The translations under genes and the position numbers were made by a program. Source: CALLPQ01 sp039819545 (GTDB taxonomy: Bacteria > Pseudomonadota > Alphaproteobacteria > Caulobacterales > Parvularculaceae). Taken from it: DNA of 64,000 nucleotides. Below the pieces are notes generated by a model that ran no database searches, was not told the origin of the DNA, and saw nothing but the letters and a program-made list of their open reading frames with translations. Each line of letters opens with the position of its first letter. Position 1 is the stretch's first letter. Location of the stretch: NCBI GenBank assembly GCA_039819545.1, contig JBCBRS010000001.1, positions 248,001 to 312,000 on the forward strand, written 5' to 3'. Of the stretch, positions 11,801 to 19,721 are shown in pieces.

Positions 11801-12308
11801 GGTTTCTGACGCGCGTCTAGTCGTGCACGGAGATATTGCCCCCTATTCCAGTGACAGACTTCACGACCCAAATGCGCGACGGATCTGGCGTGGTATGTGG
11901 CGCTGTTTGAACTTGTTGCAGGAGTGCGGCGGATTGCATGTTGTACTTCCTGAGCTTGAAACACTCGATGCGGCAATGCCTCAATCGCCCATCACCACAG
12001 AAAGCCTCATCACAGATATTATCTGGCAGGAGGTCGTTTCACTGGTTGATGAAAGCATGACTGACACAGTCAAAGCTATTTTCGATGCAGGTCTCCCGGT
12101 CCCGGATATGGTCGGAGAAGACCTAATGATAGGCGATACGGTTGCTGGCACCGTTGAACTTGGCTGGAGCGACGCGCAATTCGCCATCGCTTTCGAGCCG
12201 CTCGAAGTCGATGGTTGGAATATAACGACTGCGCATTTACCTGGATCGCCTGAATTTTCTGAATTCCTTCGCCGGGTGGTACGCGCAGTGTCTGGAGGAT
12301 CGGAATGA
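5892..12308 (+). CDS. Giant DEAD/DEAH helicase with DUF1998 region and C-terminal PD-(D/E)XK-like nuclease domain
   Basis: The predicted protein has 2138 residues. The ATG overlaps the methylase stop (ATGA) and has a strong AGGAGGAGG site. Superfamily 2 lobe 1: Walker A ATGTGSGKTE near residue 95, DELH box near 222, SAT near 261. Lobe 2 comes only near 1048-1086 (EMGIDIGDL, then QRIGRTGRRDG), leaving about 780 residues between the lobes. Cysteine pairs that could bind zinc occur near 496, 596, 955-985, 1377-1400 and 1510-1540. A DUF1998-type segment follows (DAIPGGSGYL near 1620, then a Cys cluster CACADQDNKNGCFRC near 1655). Near 1720-1830 the pattern ELEARFLDAL, RRVDFVL, VELDGWEFHA fits a PD-(D/E)XK/Vsr-like fold. 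It resembles a DrmA-DrmB fusion or Druantia DruE; gene order favours a DISARM relative. Likely role: DNA-translocating and possibly DNA-cutting effector. Confidence 0.88.
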   Translation: MNPILLGKQVEDGLKDLVRSSFETTSSAFDGMIETFLDTPGNFIKGPWLSVDMPFRSSSTSSEPFPDVPLGFRPHRHQELAFDRLRAPSARSTLVATGTGSGKTECYLWPILDACRANKDQPGIKAIIIYPMNALATDQSRRIAKAIDKIPALNGVRCGIYADAEPKPASDVMTKTDVITSREEMRRNPPDILLTNYKMLDYLLLRGRDKRLWAKNTPETLRYVVVDELHTFDGAQGADLALLIRRLKARLATPENYLACVGSSATLGSGEDAADRLVTYAQDLFGETFDTGSVIREDRLKTHEYLESIDFADLPDPSAITRAVADGVEQKQGEVAHALAQLFFEDFDPTSAYFDKSITDDPTSDEWRIALGSKLRAHVAFHRVLEAIQASGKAASLESAVEELAGARLFRAGWSNSELAALVEAVVILTSWARRELGGRVQPLLNVRVQTWAREMGRMVATLPRPLETGTQQPAILHHSDDLEDFDLEKALPVVMCRHCGTSGQICRMGESSNSLWAPLETLYSDFFEGGDRVRILYFEEIQRLSKARGYGAVVPLSVNPDTLEYKTGDDAGSAEGFMPVWLYDPVNERRFVDRTCPSCGTAHSLQILGLRSARLTAALSTALFNSDHHEEQDHEKPRVLIFSDSVQDAAQRAAVTEIRNVQTVFRKALYKLISNSDGPGPTLDTLLSGAVESLRSELGDAEFIAKFIARDQTWRQPYVDLTISGDPPSDPGFSNDVALRLGWEFFSDLTYRSRTSQTLETSRLCVADVPSSALMDVAEDFQTALHADLGAEYALDQTEAFAFLTGLSIHLRRMGAVTHAYVQAAVERGTGARGPNYFGARQVLGLGNRGVLPLPNQRTSAAPRLPSLRSRAEGFQFVGRDHGANWYRAWINRFFGKAAGGFGTNHTDIYRHAFESLARHSIAQEVATSGSDPVTAWALSPSAILATSDLVHLTCDQCGRQESLAATDTETPKHACMRIGCEGHLVEQTLGTRTLDASTYMKGVMETARNHRVVAREHTGILETDDRRRIEKLFIEGEAPWHPNLISATPTLEMGIDIGDLSTLILASMPPEEANYVQRIGRTGRRDGNSLNLTLISARPHDLQFWEEPGSMLAGEVTPPGVHLEAIAVLRRQAAAFALDRFVADNEKEIDYGSVNSAISALERSLQTEFPCNWFNHIEANAEALAGNFIAILPDGVRARETIVRQLRDFLISDGEDGLRYKVSAIFGAASEERSELLDLQKVLDGERRRLKNQSPPPTDLDEQLSKLKQRRAEISRTIRETINQVKVIQFLTDRGLLPNYAFPEEGVKLKSIIVKSREAGDTQGDQDTDLIIREYQRPASSALSEFAPDQTFYAEGRQVTIDRIDLRSKDIANWRYCPNCTHAELDATGADKSQCPRCNSPMWSDSGARSETVELRSVVASSSEQKAAIRDLDDRTTRQYDREVFPNYGVDGIEVAYAAKDGKAQAPFGYEFVPQCEFRDINFGQKTSMRLGAPIAGQQRQSRPFQICRHCGMLQTDIFDHDRDQKPGQHQARCPADKMAMERKHWEAPVFLMRRFTTEALRLIVPVAGRAQDDDIKSFVAAIELGLKKHFAGRVDHIRSVVVEERLKSGASVKNLYLYDAIPGGSGYLRQLASNPQTLLRVFRLSAAALRDCACADQDNKNGCFRCVKPYRSQFGPGEPKRDLALQLVESVLADWDALVEVKEAINDVLGADLVESELEARFLDALQKAFGAKALKPIIFANGQRGFQLRIESQGEEVFWQIEPQVQVDKRFPGLPERRVDFVLSNTGDREGKPIIVELDGWEFHAPSIERDVETRMQMIKSGQADVWTLTWEDFETDPDASENPFGPSSIEAGQEGILASLLSDPKFKPLHRLSSSVDLLRNGNSMDALIARLSSRHWEPAKAAILFARVAIGPKGDDGEALSALKVSEDVKLFIEEGDLFGAASDKGLRVLLGLPMGSPLDIVDKVSDARLVVHGDIAPYSSDRLHDPNARRIWRGMWRCLNLLQECGGLHVVLPELETLDAAMPQSPITTESLITDIIWQEVVSLVDESMTDTVKAIFDAGLPVPDMVGEDLMIGDTVAGTVELGWSDAQFAIAFEPLEVDGWNITTAHLPGSPEFSEFLRRVVRAVSGGSE

Positions 12309-14500
12309 GTGATACTCAATATCGTGTGTCGTTTGACATTGCATGCATGAAAGCCCTTCGCAAAGTGCCGTCGAAAGTCATGGAACGCTTTCATGACATG
12401 GTCCTGAAACTGATGGTTGACCCATCGCGGAGTGGATTGAACATCGAGTCGATTCAAGGCGCTCGCGACCCAGCCATGCGCTCATTCCGCATTGATCAAG
12501 GCTATAGAGCGATCGGTTATCTCCAAGGCGGTGACTTGCTGCTGCTCCACGTGGATGAGCATGACAAAGCCTATCGATGGGCAACGAACCGTACAGTTCA
12601 GTTTAATCCAAAACTCAATCGCATACAGGTGCTTGAGAGTGAGCAGCAAAACTTATCAGACACTGCCAGCGTCTCGTCACAAGCAAATAAGCAGGAACCG
12701 AACACTTCGGCGCCCCATGATGGGCCTCATTTATTTGACCCTTATACGAATGACGAATTATGCAATCTCGGCATTCCAGCTGAAAAATTGCCGCGCATTC
12801 GTAAATACCAATCTGAATCCGACTTGGAGGCTGATCAAGGAAACCTCGATGCGACAAGTTATGACATATTATTCTCGCTAGCGGCTGGGTTTTTGCTTGA
12901 GGATATTCCTGACCTCATCGCTCCACCGGTATCGCCCAAACCGATGTCGTTGGACTTTGCCGACGCACTCCGCACGGATGAAAGCCGCCAGGAAATATTT
13001 GTTCCAGAGGATGGAAATGAACTTCGTCGATTCCTCAACGGCGACTTAGAGGGATGGCGCGTCTTCCTTCATCCTGAACAAAGGCGCATCGCCTATCATA
13101 AGGGCTACAATGGACCAGCCCTTGTGCGTGGTGGTGCGGGCACGGGTAAAACGGTTGTCGCGATGCATCGCGCAAAATATCTTGCCGACGAAATTGTCAA
13201 CGATCCCGGTCGGAAAGGCGACAAAGTCCTATTTACGACCTTTACATCGACGCTCGCTCGCGATGTGGAAGCCAATCTCAAAACGTTGTGTCCGGAGCAT
13301 GTTTCGGGTGCAGACCCCGTTATAGAGGTGATAAACCTCGACCGATGGGTCGGAGATTTTCTGAAGCGACGCGGGTTTGAGCGTAGCATCGTTTATTTCG
13401 GAGAAGAGCGGGATCGACTCGATGATATCTGGTCCGAAATACTAGCTGATGCCGATCTGCCAACCGGGCTAACCGATGACTTTATCAAGGATGAATGGTC
13501 TCAAGTTATCCAGGCAAAGAGTGTGGGTTCTGAGAGAGACTACTTTTCGACAAAACGGGTCGGTCGCGGAACACCGCTTGATCGCCGCAAGCGCCGATCT
13601 CTTTGGTCTGTATTTGAATCCTATCGCGCCAAAATGGTGGATGAAGGACTGGCGGAACCGGATGACGCCTATCGCGAGGCTATTGCCATTTTGGAAAGCG
13701 AACGCACAAGACTGCCTTACACGTCAGTCGTGGTCGATGAAGCGCAGGATATGGGCGAACCCGCATTGCGACTTGTCCGAGCTATCGTTCCGAAAACGAT
13801 CGCTGAAGATCGTAATTCCCTCTTCATCGTCGGCGACGCGCACCAGCGCATCTATGCGCGAAAAGCTTCTATGTCGTCTTGTGGCATTGAAGTTCGCGGT
13901 CGCGCACGCCGGTTGCGATTGAACTATCGGACTACGGAAATGATCCGCCGATATGCGGTTGCGATCCTCGAAGGTGTAGAGGTCGATGATCTCGATGAGA
14001 GTGTAGATACGTTATCGGGATATCGCAGCCTCATTAAAGGTCAGGACCCAGATCGAATTGGTTATGGGGCGAAGTCTGAAGAAATCGAGGGTTTAATAGG
14101 TTGGCTTCAAGGTCCAGTATTTGCGGGGGATGAGCCTAAATCGGTGGCGGTCCTGTTGCGGACGAATGCACAGCTTGATGAAATCGACACCGCGTTGAAG
14201 GCGGCTTCGATCCCGACCTTTATTCTTCGCAACAATCGGCCTGACGATACTTCGAAAAACGGAGTTCGGATCGCGACGATGCATCGAGCAAAAGGGCTCG
14301 AATTTGATTACGTGGCACTTGCTCTTTTGTCGGAAGAGAGCATCCCGCCCCGGCACGCGATCTTGCGTGCAGTGGACGATGCCGGAAGACGGGAGATATC
14401 AGAACGAGAGAAATCTCTTCTTCATGTCGCGAGCACACGTGCTAGAACTGGGTTGCGGATTAGCTGGCATGGCTCTCAGCCCGCACTGGTGAAAGATTAG
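12305..14500 (+). CDS. UvrD-like superfamily 1 helicase/ATPase with N-terminal RelE-like domain
   Basis: The predicted protein has 731 residues; its ATG overlaps the preceding stop (ATGA). Residues 1-105 look like a RelE/ParE-type toxin fold: a short helical hairpin with basic residues, then strands ending in HVDEHDKAYRWA. A linker follows, then the UvrD-type core: Walker A GGAGTGKT near 275, Walker B VVVDEAQD near 474, GDAHQRIYARKASM near 512, NYRTT near 538, ATMHRAKGLEFDYV near 657 and STRARTGL near 707. All core motifs look intact. It is the last gene of the coupled cluster, so it probably acts with the methylase and the large helicase. Whether the RelE-like part cuts RNA or only mediates binding cannot be told. 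The 3' end overlaps the convergent regulator gene by 41 bases. Confidence 0.85.
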   Translation: MSDTQYRVSFDIACMKALRKVPSKVMERFHDMVLKLMVDPSRSGLNIESIQGARDPAMRSFRIDQGYRAIGYLQGGDLLLLHVDEHDKAYRWATNRTVQFNPKLNRIQVLESEQQNLSDTASVSSQANKQEPNTSAPHDGPHLFDPYTNDELCNLGIPAEKLPRIRKYQSESDLEADQGNLDATSYDILFSLAAGFLLEDIPDLIAPPVSPKPMSLDFADALRTDESRQEIFVPEDGNELRRFLNGDLEGWRVFLHPEQRRIAYHKGYNGPALVRGGAGTGKTVVAMHRAKYLADEIVNDPGRKGDKVLFTTFTSTLARDVEANLKTLCPEHVSGADPVIEVINLDRWVGDFLKRRGFERSIVYFGEERDRLDDIWSEILADADLPTGLTDDFIKDEWSQVIQAKSVGSERDYFSTKRVGRGTPLDRRKRRSLWSVFESYRAKMVDEGLAEPDDAYREAIAILESERTRLPYTSVVVDEAQDMGEPALRLVRAIVPKTIAEDRNSLFIVGDAHQRIYARKASMSSCGIEVRGRARRLRLNYRTTEMIRRYAVAILEGVEVDDLDESVDTLSGYRSLIKGQDPDRIGYGAKSEEIEGLIGWLQGPVFAGDEPKSVAVLLRTNAQLDEIDTALKAASIPTFILRNNRPDDTSKNGVRIATMHRAKGLEFDYVALALLSEESIPPRHAILRAVDDAGRREISEREKSLLHVASTRARTGLRISWHGSQPALVKD

Positions 14501-15353
14501 AGTGTAAATTAGTCCCTCGTTCTGGCCCCAATTGCGATCCGAGCAGTTCAATCAGGTATCCACCATCTCGCAATGCTTCGGCTTTGTTGACGAGATACCG
14601 CATCGTGCTTTTCATTGACCGTCCGCCCCATTCGGCTTTCACTGCCTCTTCTCCGTAGAGCACGACGGCAATTTCTCGCCGTGTCATACCGAGCGCCATG
14701 CAATCAAGGGCAACCAGTCCGTCGCGGAGCATTTGTGTGCCCTTGGACCAGAGCGGTGTTTCGAGGTCGGGGTCATCACCATAAATGCGCATGGCATCTT
14801 TTTGGGCCTTTAGTTTACGCTCATAGGCTTCCATATCGGAAATTTGAAGCTTCATCCTTACAGGTTCCAATCCAAGAACTGACAGCCCTGTGCAACGAAC
14901 CTGAGCAACACAGCCATTGCCTCGCAGCAGTAAAAACTCACGCTGCGCACGATCAGTCACGTGTGTAATATCACAATGGGGAACGGTACGGTCCCAGATA
15001 TCGCAAGATTGACCTTCGGCGCGCGGGGTACAATTGACTTCCACTTGATCCGGAAACGCGGTCTTCAACCACACCGCATCAGCGTCGATTCCATTCTGAT
15101 CGGGATCAGGCATGAAGACCAATCCCCATCGCGAGGCCAGTTTTTGCGGGACACGTGACCTTAGAAGACGAATACTCGCCTCACCGCACGGTCCTTTTAA
15201 CTCTGATATATCGTCTTTTGAGTGCAGGGTAGCATCGTCACGAAAGTCCTCGTTTCGTCTCAGATATTCCCATGCCCAGCGATCCTGCGACATACGCCAG
15301 AGGTAGTTATATTTACCAAGAACCCCATCTGCCTTTAGTGGATATTTTTTCAT
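14460..15353 (-). CDS. DUF6499-DUF2285 protein, FseA-like activator of ICE excision/transfer
   Basis: The predicted protein has 297 residues. ATG 15353 follows a strong GGGAGG site five bases upstream; a longer in-frame extension with a hydrophobic start lacks one. The N-terminal part carries the DUF6499 signature (DRWAWEYLRRNEDFRDD near residues 22-38). The C-terminal part is DUF2285-like (LDCMALGMTRREIAVVLYG, then KSTMRYLVNKAEALRDGGY). In ICEMlSymR7A, FseA has these two domains and activates the excisionase gene, but there it is made from two reading frames by ribosomal frameshifting; here both domains are in one frame. Lying between the defence cluster and the trb operon, it is a good candidate master regulator of the element. 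It faces the defence cluster tail to tail. Confidence 0.8.
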   Translation of the reverse strand: MKKYPLKADGVLGKYNYLWRMSQDRWAWEYLRRNEDFRDDATLHSKDDISELKGPCGEASIRLLRSRVPQKLASRWGLVFMPDPDQNGIDADAVWLKTAFPDQVEVNCTPRAEGQSCDIWDRTVPHCDITHVTDRAQREFLLLRGNGCVAQVRCTGLSVLGLEPVRMKLQISDMEAYERKLKAQKDAMRIYGDDPDLETPLWSKGTQMLRDGLVALDCMALGMTRREIAVVLYGEEAVKAEWGGRSMKSTMRYLVNKAEALRDGGYLIELLGSQLGPERGTNLHSNLSPVRAESHAS

Positions 15354-15669
15354 CAGCGCCTCCCGTATCAGGAGAAAAGCAGCAAGAATTGCGCCAAATG
15401 AATATCTCCATTCCCTGCTTAAACAGAAATATTTCATCGAAATTACAGATAGATATATAAACAAAGTTACGCGTCGCTCACAAAATAGGTTCGCGCAAGA
15501 CGCTAATTATCGCGATACATATTTAAACTCCATTATGCCGCCATATGTGGCGTCATGCCTGAATACGCCGCCTTAGGCCTCCATTTGTCGCCATTTCCAC
15601 TCCCGTAAATTCGATCCGCCTGCAAAGCTTCAATCACTCGCAAACGCCAAGTGACAGGAGCAAAAGTAG
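15354..15669. promoter_or_regulatory. Divergent intergenic region between the FseA-like gene and the trb operon
   Basis: This 316-base gap should hold the promoters of both divergent units. It is AT-rich around 15,440-15,535 and has a short inverted repeat, CGCCA-TATG-TGGCG, at 15539-15552, followed by repeated CGCC words (15564-15590). I cannot assign -35/-10 boxes with confidence. An AGGAG at 15656-15660 serves trbB. Apart from the disfavoured N-terminal extension of the regulator, no further gene was seen. Confidence 0.4.
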
Positions 15670-16665
15670 ATGGGCCAGACCCCGCACCACTCGGAAACAG
15701 ACGCCCGTCGTAGTACGATGCTGCGCACAGCGTTCTGCCCGGTGGTGCGGGAAGCACTTGAAGCTCCTGACACGATCGAGATCATGGCTAACCCGGATGG
15801 GTCAGTCTGGATCGAGACGGCTGGCATTGGCTTAGTTGTTTCCGAGCATACGCTCCCAGCCTCCGACCGCGAGCGGGTCATCCGCCTTGTGGCCTCCGGA
15901 GTGGGAGAAGCCGCAAACCGCAATTCCCCCATCATCTCTGCCGAACTCCCTGGTAGTGGCGAGCGGTTTGAAGGGCTTCTCCCACCTGTCTCGACGGCCC
16001 CATGCTTCTCGATCCGCAAACCTGCAACGACGCCGTTTGAACTCGGAGACTATGTCGACCAGGGCGCACTGGCGCCTGCGCTCGCCGAAGCGCTGAAAGA
16101 CTCTATCAGAACCCATTCCAACATTCTGATCGCGGGCGGGACCTCATCGGGCAAGACGACCTTCACCAATGCTCTGCTTGCAGAGGCCGGTCTCGGCGAC
16201 GATCGCATTGTCATTCTCGAAGACACGCGCGAGCTCAAATGCGCTGCACCGAATGTCGTTCAGCTCAGAACCCATCGCGGCAGCACAAGCCTGCAGGACC
16301 TTGTGCGCTCAACACTGCGCCTCCGGCCTGACCGGATCATTGTCGGCGAGGTTCGAGGCCCTGAAGCCCTTGATCTGCTCAAGGCCTGGAACACCGGCCA
16401 TCCCGGCGGGATCACGACGCTGCATGCGAATTCCGCATACGGCGCGCTTCAACGGCTTGAACAGCTCACGCTCGAAGCAACGCCGCGTGCGCCCTTCGAT
16501 CTGATTGCGGAAGCGATTGATGTTGTCGTCTTCATGAGCCGCGCAGGCGGCCAGCGCCGTGTGGACGAAGCGCTGCGCGTCACCGGCTTCAATGGGACAA
16601 GCTATGACATCGCCCCGCTTGTTTCCCGTTCGCTTTCACTCGTCACAGAAGGAACCTCTTTATGA
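15670..16665 (+). CDS. trbB: TrbB, VirB11-type ATPase of the conjugative type IV secretion system
   Basis: 331 residues, the usual TrbB length. It is a cytoplasmic hexameric secretion ATPase that powers pilus assembly and DNA transfer. Walker [10 protein letters not shown] lies near residue 156, the Asp box ([10 protein letters not shown]) near 180, Walker B ([10 protein letters not shown]) near 220 and the His box ([12 protein letters not shown]) near 246. The start is supported by AGGAG at 15656-15660. It is the first gene of the trb operon and its stop overlaps the trbC start (ATGA). Confidence 0.95.
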   Translation: MGQTPHHSETDARRSTMLRTAFCPVVREALEAPDTIEIMANPDGSVWIETAGIGLVVSEHTLPASDRERVIRLVASGVGEAANRNSPIISAELPGSGERFEGLLPPVSTAPCFSIRKPATTPFELGDYVDQGALAPALAEALKDSIRTHSNILIAGGTSSGKTTFTNALLAEAGLGDDRIVILEDTRELKCAAPNVVQLRTHRGSTSLQDLVRSTLRLRPDRIIVGEVRGPEALDLLKAWNTGHPGGITTLHANSAYGALQRLEQLTLEATPRAPFDLIAEAIDVVVFMSRAGGQRRVDEALRVTGFNGTSYDIAPLVSRSLSLVTEGTSL

Positions 16666-16997
16666 TTCTCTATAATCAAATTCGCGCCGTGAACCGGACG
16701 GTTCAGGTCGCCGCTGCGATCGGCATTGGGCTACTCCTCGCGGGCCCCGCCCATGCGGCTGGTTCGGGCATGCCCTGGGAAGGCCCGCTGGATCAGATCC
16801 TGCAATCGATCGAAGGCCCGGTCGCCCGGATAGTTGCGGTGATCATCATTACCCTGACCGGTCTGACGCTCGCTTTTGGTGAGACGTCAGGCGGCATGCG
16901 CAAACTGATCCAGATCGTGTTTGGGCTCTCAATCGCGTTTGCAGCGACCAGCTTCTTTCTGACCTTCTTCAGCTTCGGCGGCGGAGCGCTGATCTGA
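16662..16997 (+). CDS. trbC: TrbC, VirB2-like pilin precursor
   Basis: 111 residues. The N-terminal signal region ends near HAAGSG, and two hydrophobic helices follow (about residues 48-70 and 80-105), as expected for a pilin that inserts in the inner membrane before pilus assembly. AAGGAA (16649-16654) precedes the ATG. It overlaps trbB upstream, and its stop shares a base with the trbD start, so it sits in the standard trbB-C-D order. Confidence 0.88.
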   Translation: MILYNQIRAVNRTVQVAAAIGIGLLLAGPAHAAGSGMPWEGPLDQILQSIEGPVARIVAVIIITLTGLTLAFGETSGGMRKLIQIVFGLSIAFAATSFFLTFFSFGGGALI

Positions 16998-17251
16998 TGG
17001 CTGAGGGCTATGAAATCCCGCTCCATCGCTCGCTGACCGAGCCGATCCTGATGGCAGGTGCGCCGCGCAGCGCCGCTATCGCCATCGGGACCCTCGCGGC
17101 AGCTTTGGCCCTTGGCCTCCGGCTCTGGATACCCGGTCTCTTGCTTTGGATGCTCGGCCATTCCGCCGCCGTGTTCATGGCGCGCAACGATCCGGATTTC
17201 ATGGCTGTGGCCAGTCGCTCGGTGCGTAACAAGGAGCATCTGTCATGCTGA
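16997..17251 (+). CDS. trbD: TrbD, VirB3-like membrane protein
   Basis: 84 residues. The start (MAEGYEIPLHRSLTEPILMAG) is characteristic of TrbD/VirB3 proteins, and one or two membrane helices lie at about residues 22-58. It is a small inner-membrane component of the mating-pair-formation complex that works with the TrbE ATPase. It overlaps trbE by seven bases; in some relatives the two are fused. Confidence 0.9.
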   Translation: MAEGYEIPLHRSLTEPILMAGAPRSAAIAIGTLAAALALGLRLWIPGLLLWMLGHSAAVFMARNDPDFMAVASRSVRNKEHLSC

Positions 17252-19710
17252 ACCTGAAAGAATACGCAGACGCGCCTACACTGCTTGCCGACTATCTCCC
17301 CTGGGCCTGTATGGTCGGGCCCGGTGTCGTCCTCAACAAGGACGGTTCCTTCCAGACCACGTTCCGCTATCGCGGCCCGGACCTGGAAAGCTCGACAGAC
17401 GAAGAACTCGTTTCCGTCATGGCGCGGGTCAATAATGTCCTGCGCCGGTTCGGCTCGGGCTGGGCGCTTTTCTTCGAAGCGCAGCGTCATGAAGTGCATG
17501 ACTATCCGGAGGCGGAATTTCCCGATGCGCTGTCCTGGCTCGTCGATCAGGAACGCGCGCTACAGGCTGAAGAGTCCGGCACAAGGTTTGAGAGCTCCTA
17601 TTATCTGACACTCCTCTGGCTGCCGCCCGCCGATGCAACAGGCCGCGCCGAGAAGGCGCTGATCCAGCGCGCTGAAACCGAAGACGCCGCGACCTGGCGC
17701 CACCGGCTGGAGACCTTCCAACAGCACGCTGACCGCGTCTTCGATCTTCTGTCCACCTGTCTCGCCGAAATCGCAAAGCTCTCTGACGACGAGACGCTGA
17801 CCTATTTGCACTCGACGATTTCGACCAAACGCCACCCGGTTGTCACACCCGAGCTTCCGGTCTTCCTCGACGCCATTCTTGCCGATGAACCCTTCGCGGG
17901 CGGGCTCGAACCGATGATCGGCGACGCGCATCTTAGAACCCTGACAATTCTGGGTTTCCCCGCTTCGACACTCCCCGGCATACTCGATGAGCTGAATCGT
18001 CAGGGCTTTGCCTATCGCTGGGCGACCCGGTTCATCTCTATGGACAAAGCCGAAGCCGAAAAAGTTCTCGGCAAGAAGCGTCGCCACTGGTTTGCCAAGC
18101 GCAAGTCGATCGGTGCGGTGCTGCGCGAGACCATGTTCAATGAACAGGCCGCCCTCGTTGACAATGACGCCGACAATAAGGCGGGCGATGCCGACGCCGC
18201 GCTACAGGAACTTGGCTCCGATCTTGTCTCCTACGGCTATGTCACAACCACGATCACCGTAGCTGATCCCGACAGACGCACCGTGGACGAACATATCCGC
18301 ATCGCTGAGCGCATTGTGAATGGCCGCGGCTTCACCGCAATCAAGGAAACGCTGAACGCTGTCGATGCCTGGCTCGGCTCATTACCAGGTCATCCGTACG
18401 CCAATGTTCGCCAACCCATCCTGCACACACTGAACCTCGCCCATATGGTCCCGCTGTCTGCGGTCTGGGCGGGCGAAGATACCAATCGCCACTTGCAAGC
18501 GCCCGCGCTCATTCGGGCGCAAACCGATGGCACGACGCCGTTCCGGCTGAACCTCCATATTGGCGATGTCGGTCACACGCTTGTCGTCGGCCCGACGGGC
18601 GCAGGCAAATCCGTCCTGCTCTCGCTGCTTGCCCTGCAATGGAAGCGCTACACAGACGCTCAGGTCTTCATCTTCGACAAAGGGCGCTCGGCCCGTGCCG
18701 CGACGCTCGCCATGGGCGGCGCACATATTGATCTTGGCAGCAGCAACGCTCCAAGCCTCCAGCCGCTGAAAGACATAGACGGAGAGACAGGCGCGAGCTT
18801 TGCCGCCGATTGGCTCGCAGGCCTCTGCACAAATGAAGGCGTCGCGATGACGCCAGACCTCAAAGCCCGGCTCTGGGAAGCTATTCAATCCCTCGCTTCA
18901 GCGCCAGAAGCGGAACGCACGCTGACCGGCCTGTCCCTCATGCTGCAGGACGAGACCCTCAAGTCCGCGCTGCATCCCTTCACGCTGGAAGGCCCGCATG
19001 GCCGTCTGATCGACGCCGATCACGAAAGCCTCAGTCTCGCCGACACGGTCTGTTTCGAGATGGAAGAGTTGATGCACGCCAAGGGCGCCGTCGCGCCTGT
19101 CATCACCTATCTCTTCCACCGGCTTGAGGCCCGCTTCGATGGTCGGCCAACGCTGCTCATTCTCGATGAGGCCTGGCTGTTCCTTGATGATCCCATGTTC
19201 GCAGCCCGTATCCGCGAATGGCTAAAGACATTGCGCAAAAAGAACGTGTCCGTCGTGTTCGCCACGCAAAGCCTTGCCGACATTGCCAACTCAAGCATCG
19301 CGCCCGCCCTCGTCGAGTCCTGTCCTACGAGGATCTTTCTGCCGAATGAACGCGCGCAGGAGCCACAATCAAAAGAGACATATGAGCGCTTCGGCCTCAA
19401 TGCGCGCCAGATCGAGCTGATCAGCCGGGCCACACCGAAGCGCGACTATTACTACCAGTCGCCCCTCGGCGCGCGCGTCTTTGATCTCGGGCTTGGTCCC
19501 ATCGCATTGTCCGTTTGCGGCGCTTCATCCCCCGAAGATCAGGCCTTGCTGGACCGCATATGGGCGGAAACCGAAGGCGAAAGGTTTGCCGAATGCTGGT
19601 TCCACGAAAAGGACCTGCCCTGGGCAGCTGATCTGCTCGACCGCTGGCCCGGTCATGCGCCTGAAGTGTCCGAACCCTTTCCACCCTCTCACGCCATCGC
19701 TGCAGAATAG
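17245..19710 (+). CDS. trbE: TrbE, VirB4-type ATPase
   Basis: 821 residues, normal length for the family. It is the largest ATPase of the transfer apparatus, at the inner-membrane face. An N-terminal VirB4/CagE domain precedes the RecA-like ATPase: Walker A VVGPTGAGKS near residue 447 and Walker B LLILDEAWLF near 637, followed by SVVFATQSLADI, a typical VirB4 segment. The ATG at 17245 has AAGGAG upstream and overlaps trbD. All core motifs look intact. Confidence 0.95.
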   Translation: MLNLKEYADAPTLLADYLPWACMVGPGVVLNKDGSFQTTFRYRGPDLESSTDEELVSVMARVNNVLRRFGSGWALFFEAQRHEVHDYPEAEFPDALSWLVDQERALQAEESGTRFESSYYLTLLWLPPADATGRAEKALIQRAETEDAATWRHRLETFQQHADRVFDLLSTCLAEIAKLSDDETLTYLHSTISTKRHPVVTPELPVFLDAILADEPFAGGLEPMIGDAHLRTLTILGFPASTLPGILDELNRQGFAYRWATRFISMDKAEAEKVLGKKRRHWFAKRKSIGAVLRETMFNEQAALVDNDADNKAGDADAALQELGSDLVSYGYVTTTITVADPDRRTVDEHIRIAERIVNGRGFTAIKETLNAVDAWLGSLPGHPYANVRQPILHTLNLAHMVPLSAVWAGEDTNRHLQAPALIRAQTDGTTPFRLNLHIGDVGHTLVVGPTGAGKSVLLSLLALQWKRYTDAQVFIFDKGRSARAATLAMGGAHIDLGSSNAPSLQPLKDIDGETGASFAADWLAGLCTNEGVAMTPDLKARLWEAIQSLASAPEAERTLTGLSLMLQDETLKSALHPFTLEGPHGRLIDADHESLSLADTVCFEMEELMHAKGAVAPVITYLFHRLEARFDGRPTLLILDEAWLFLDDPMFAARIREWLKTLRKKNVSVVFATQSLADIANSSIAPALVESCPTRIFLPNERAQEPQSKETYERFGLNARQIELISRATPKRDYYYQSPLGARVFDLGLGPIALSVCGASSPEDQALLDRIWAETEGERFAECWFHEKDLPWAADLLDRWPGHAPEVSEPFPPSHAIAAE

Positions 19711-19721
19711 GAGCCAAACAC

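Noticed and set aside
1..14500. BREX system
   Set aside because: There is a methylase and large ATPases, but no PglZ-, BrxL- or BrxC-like protein in view.
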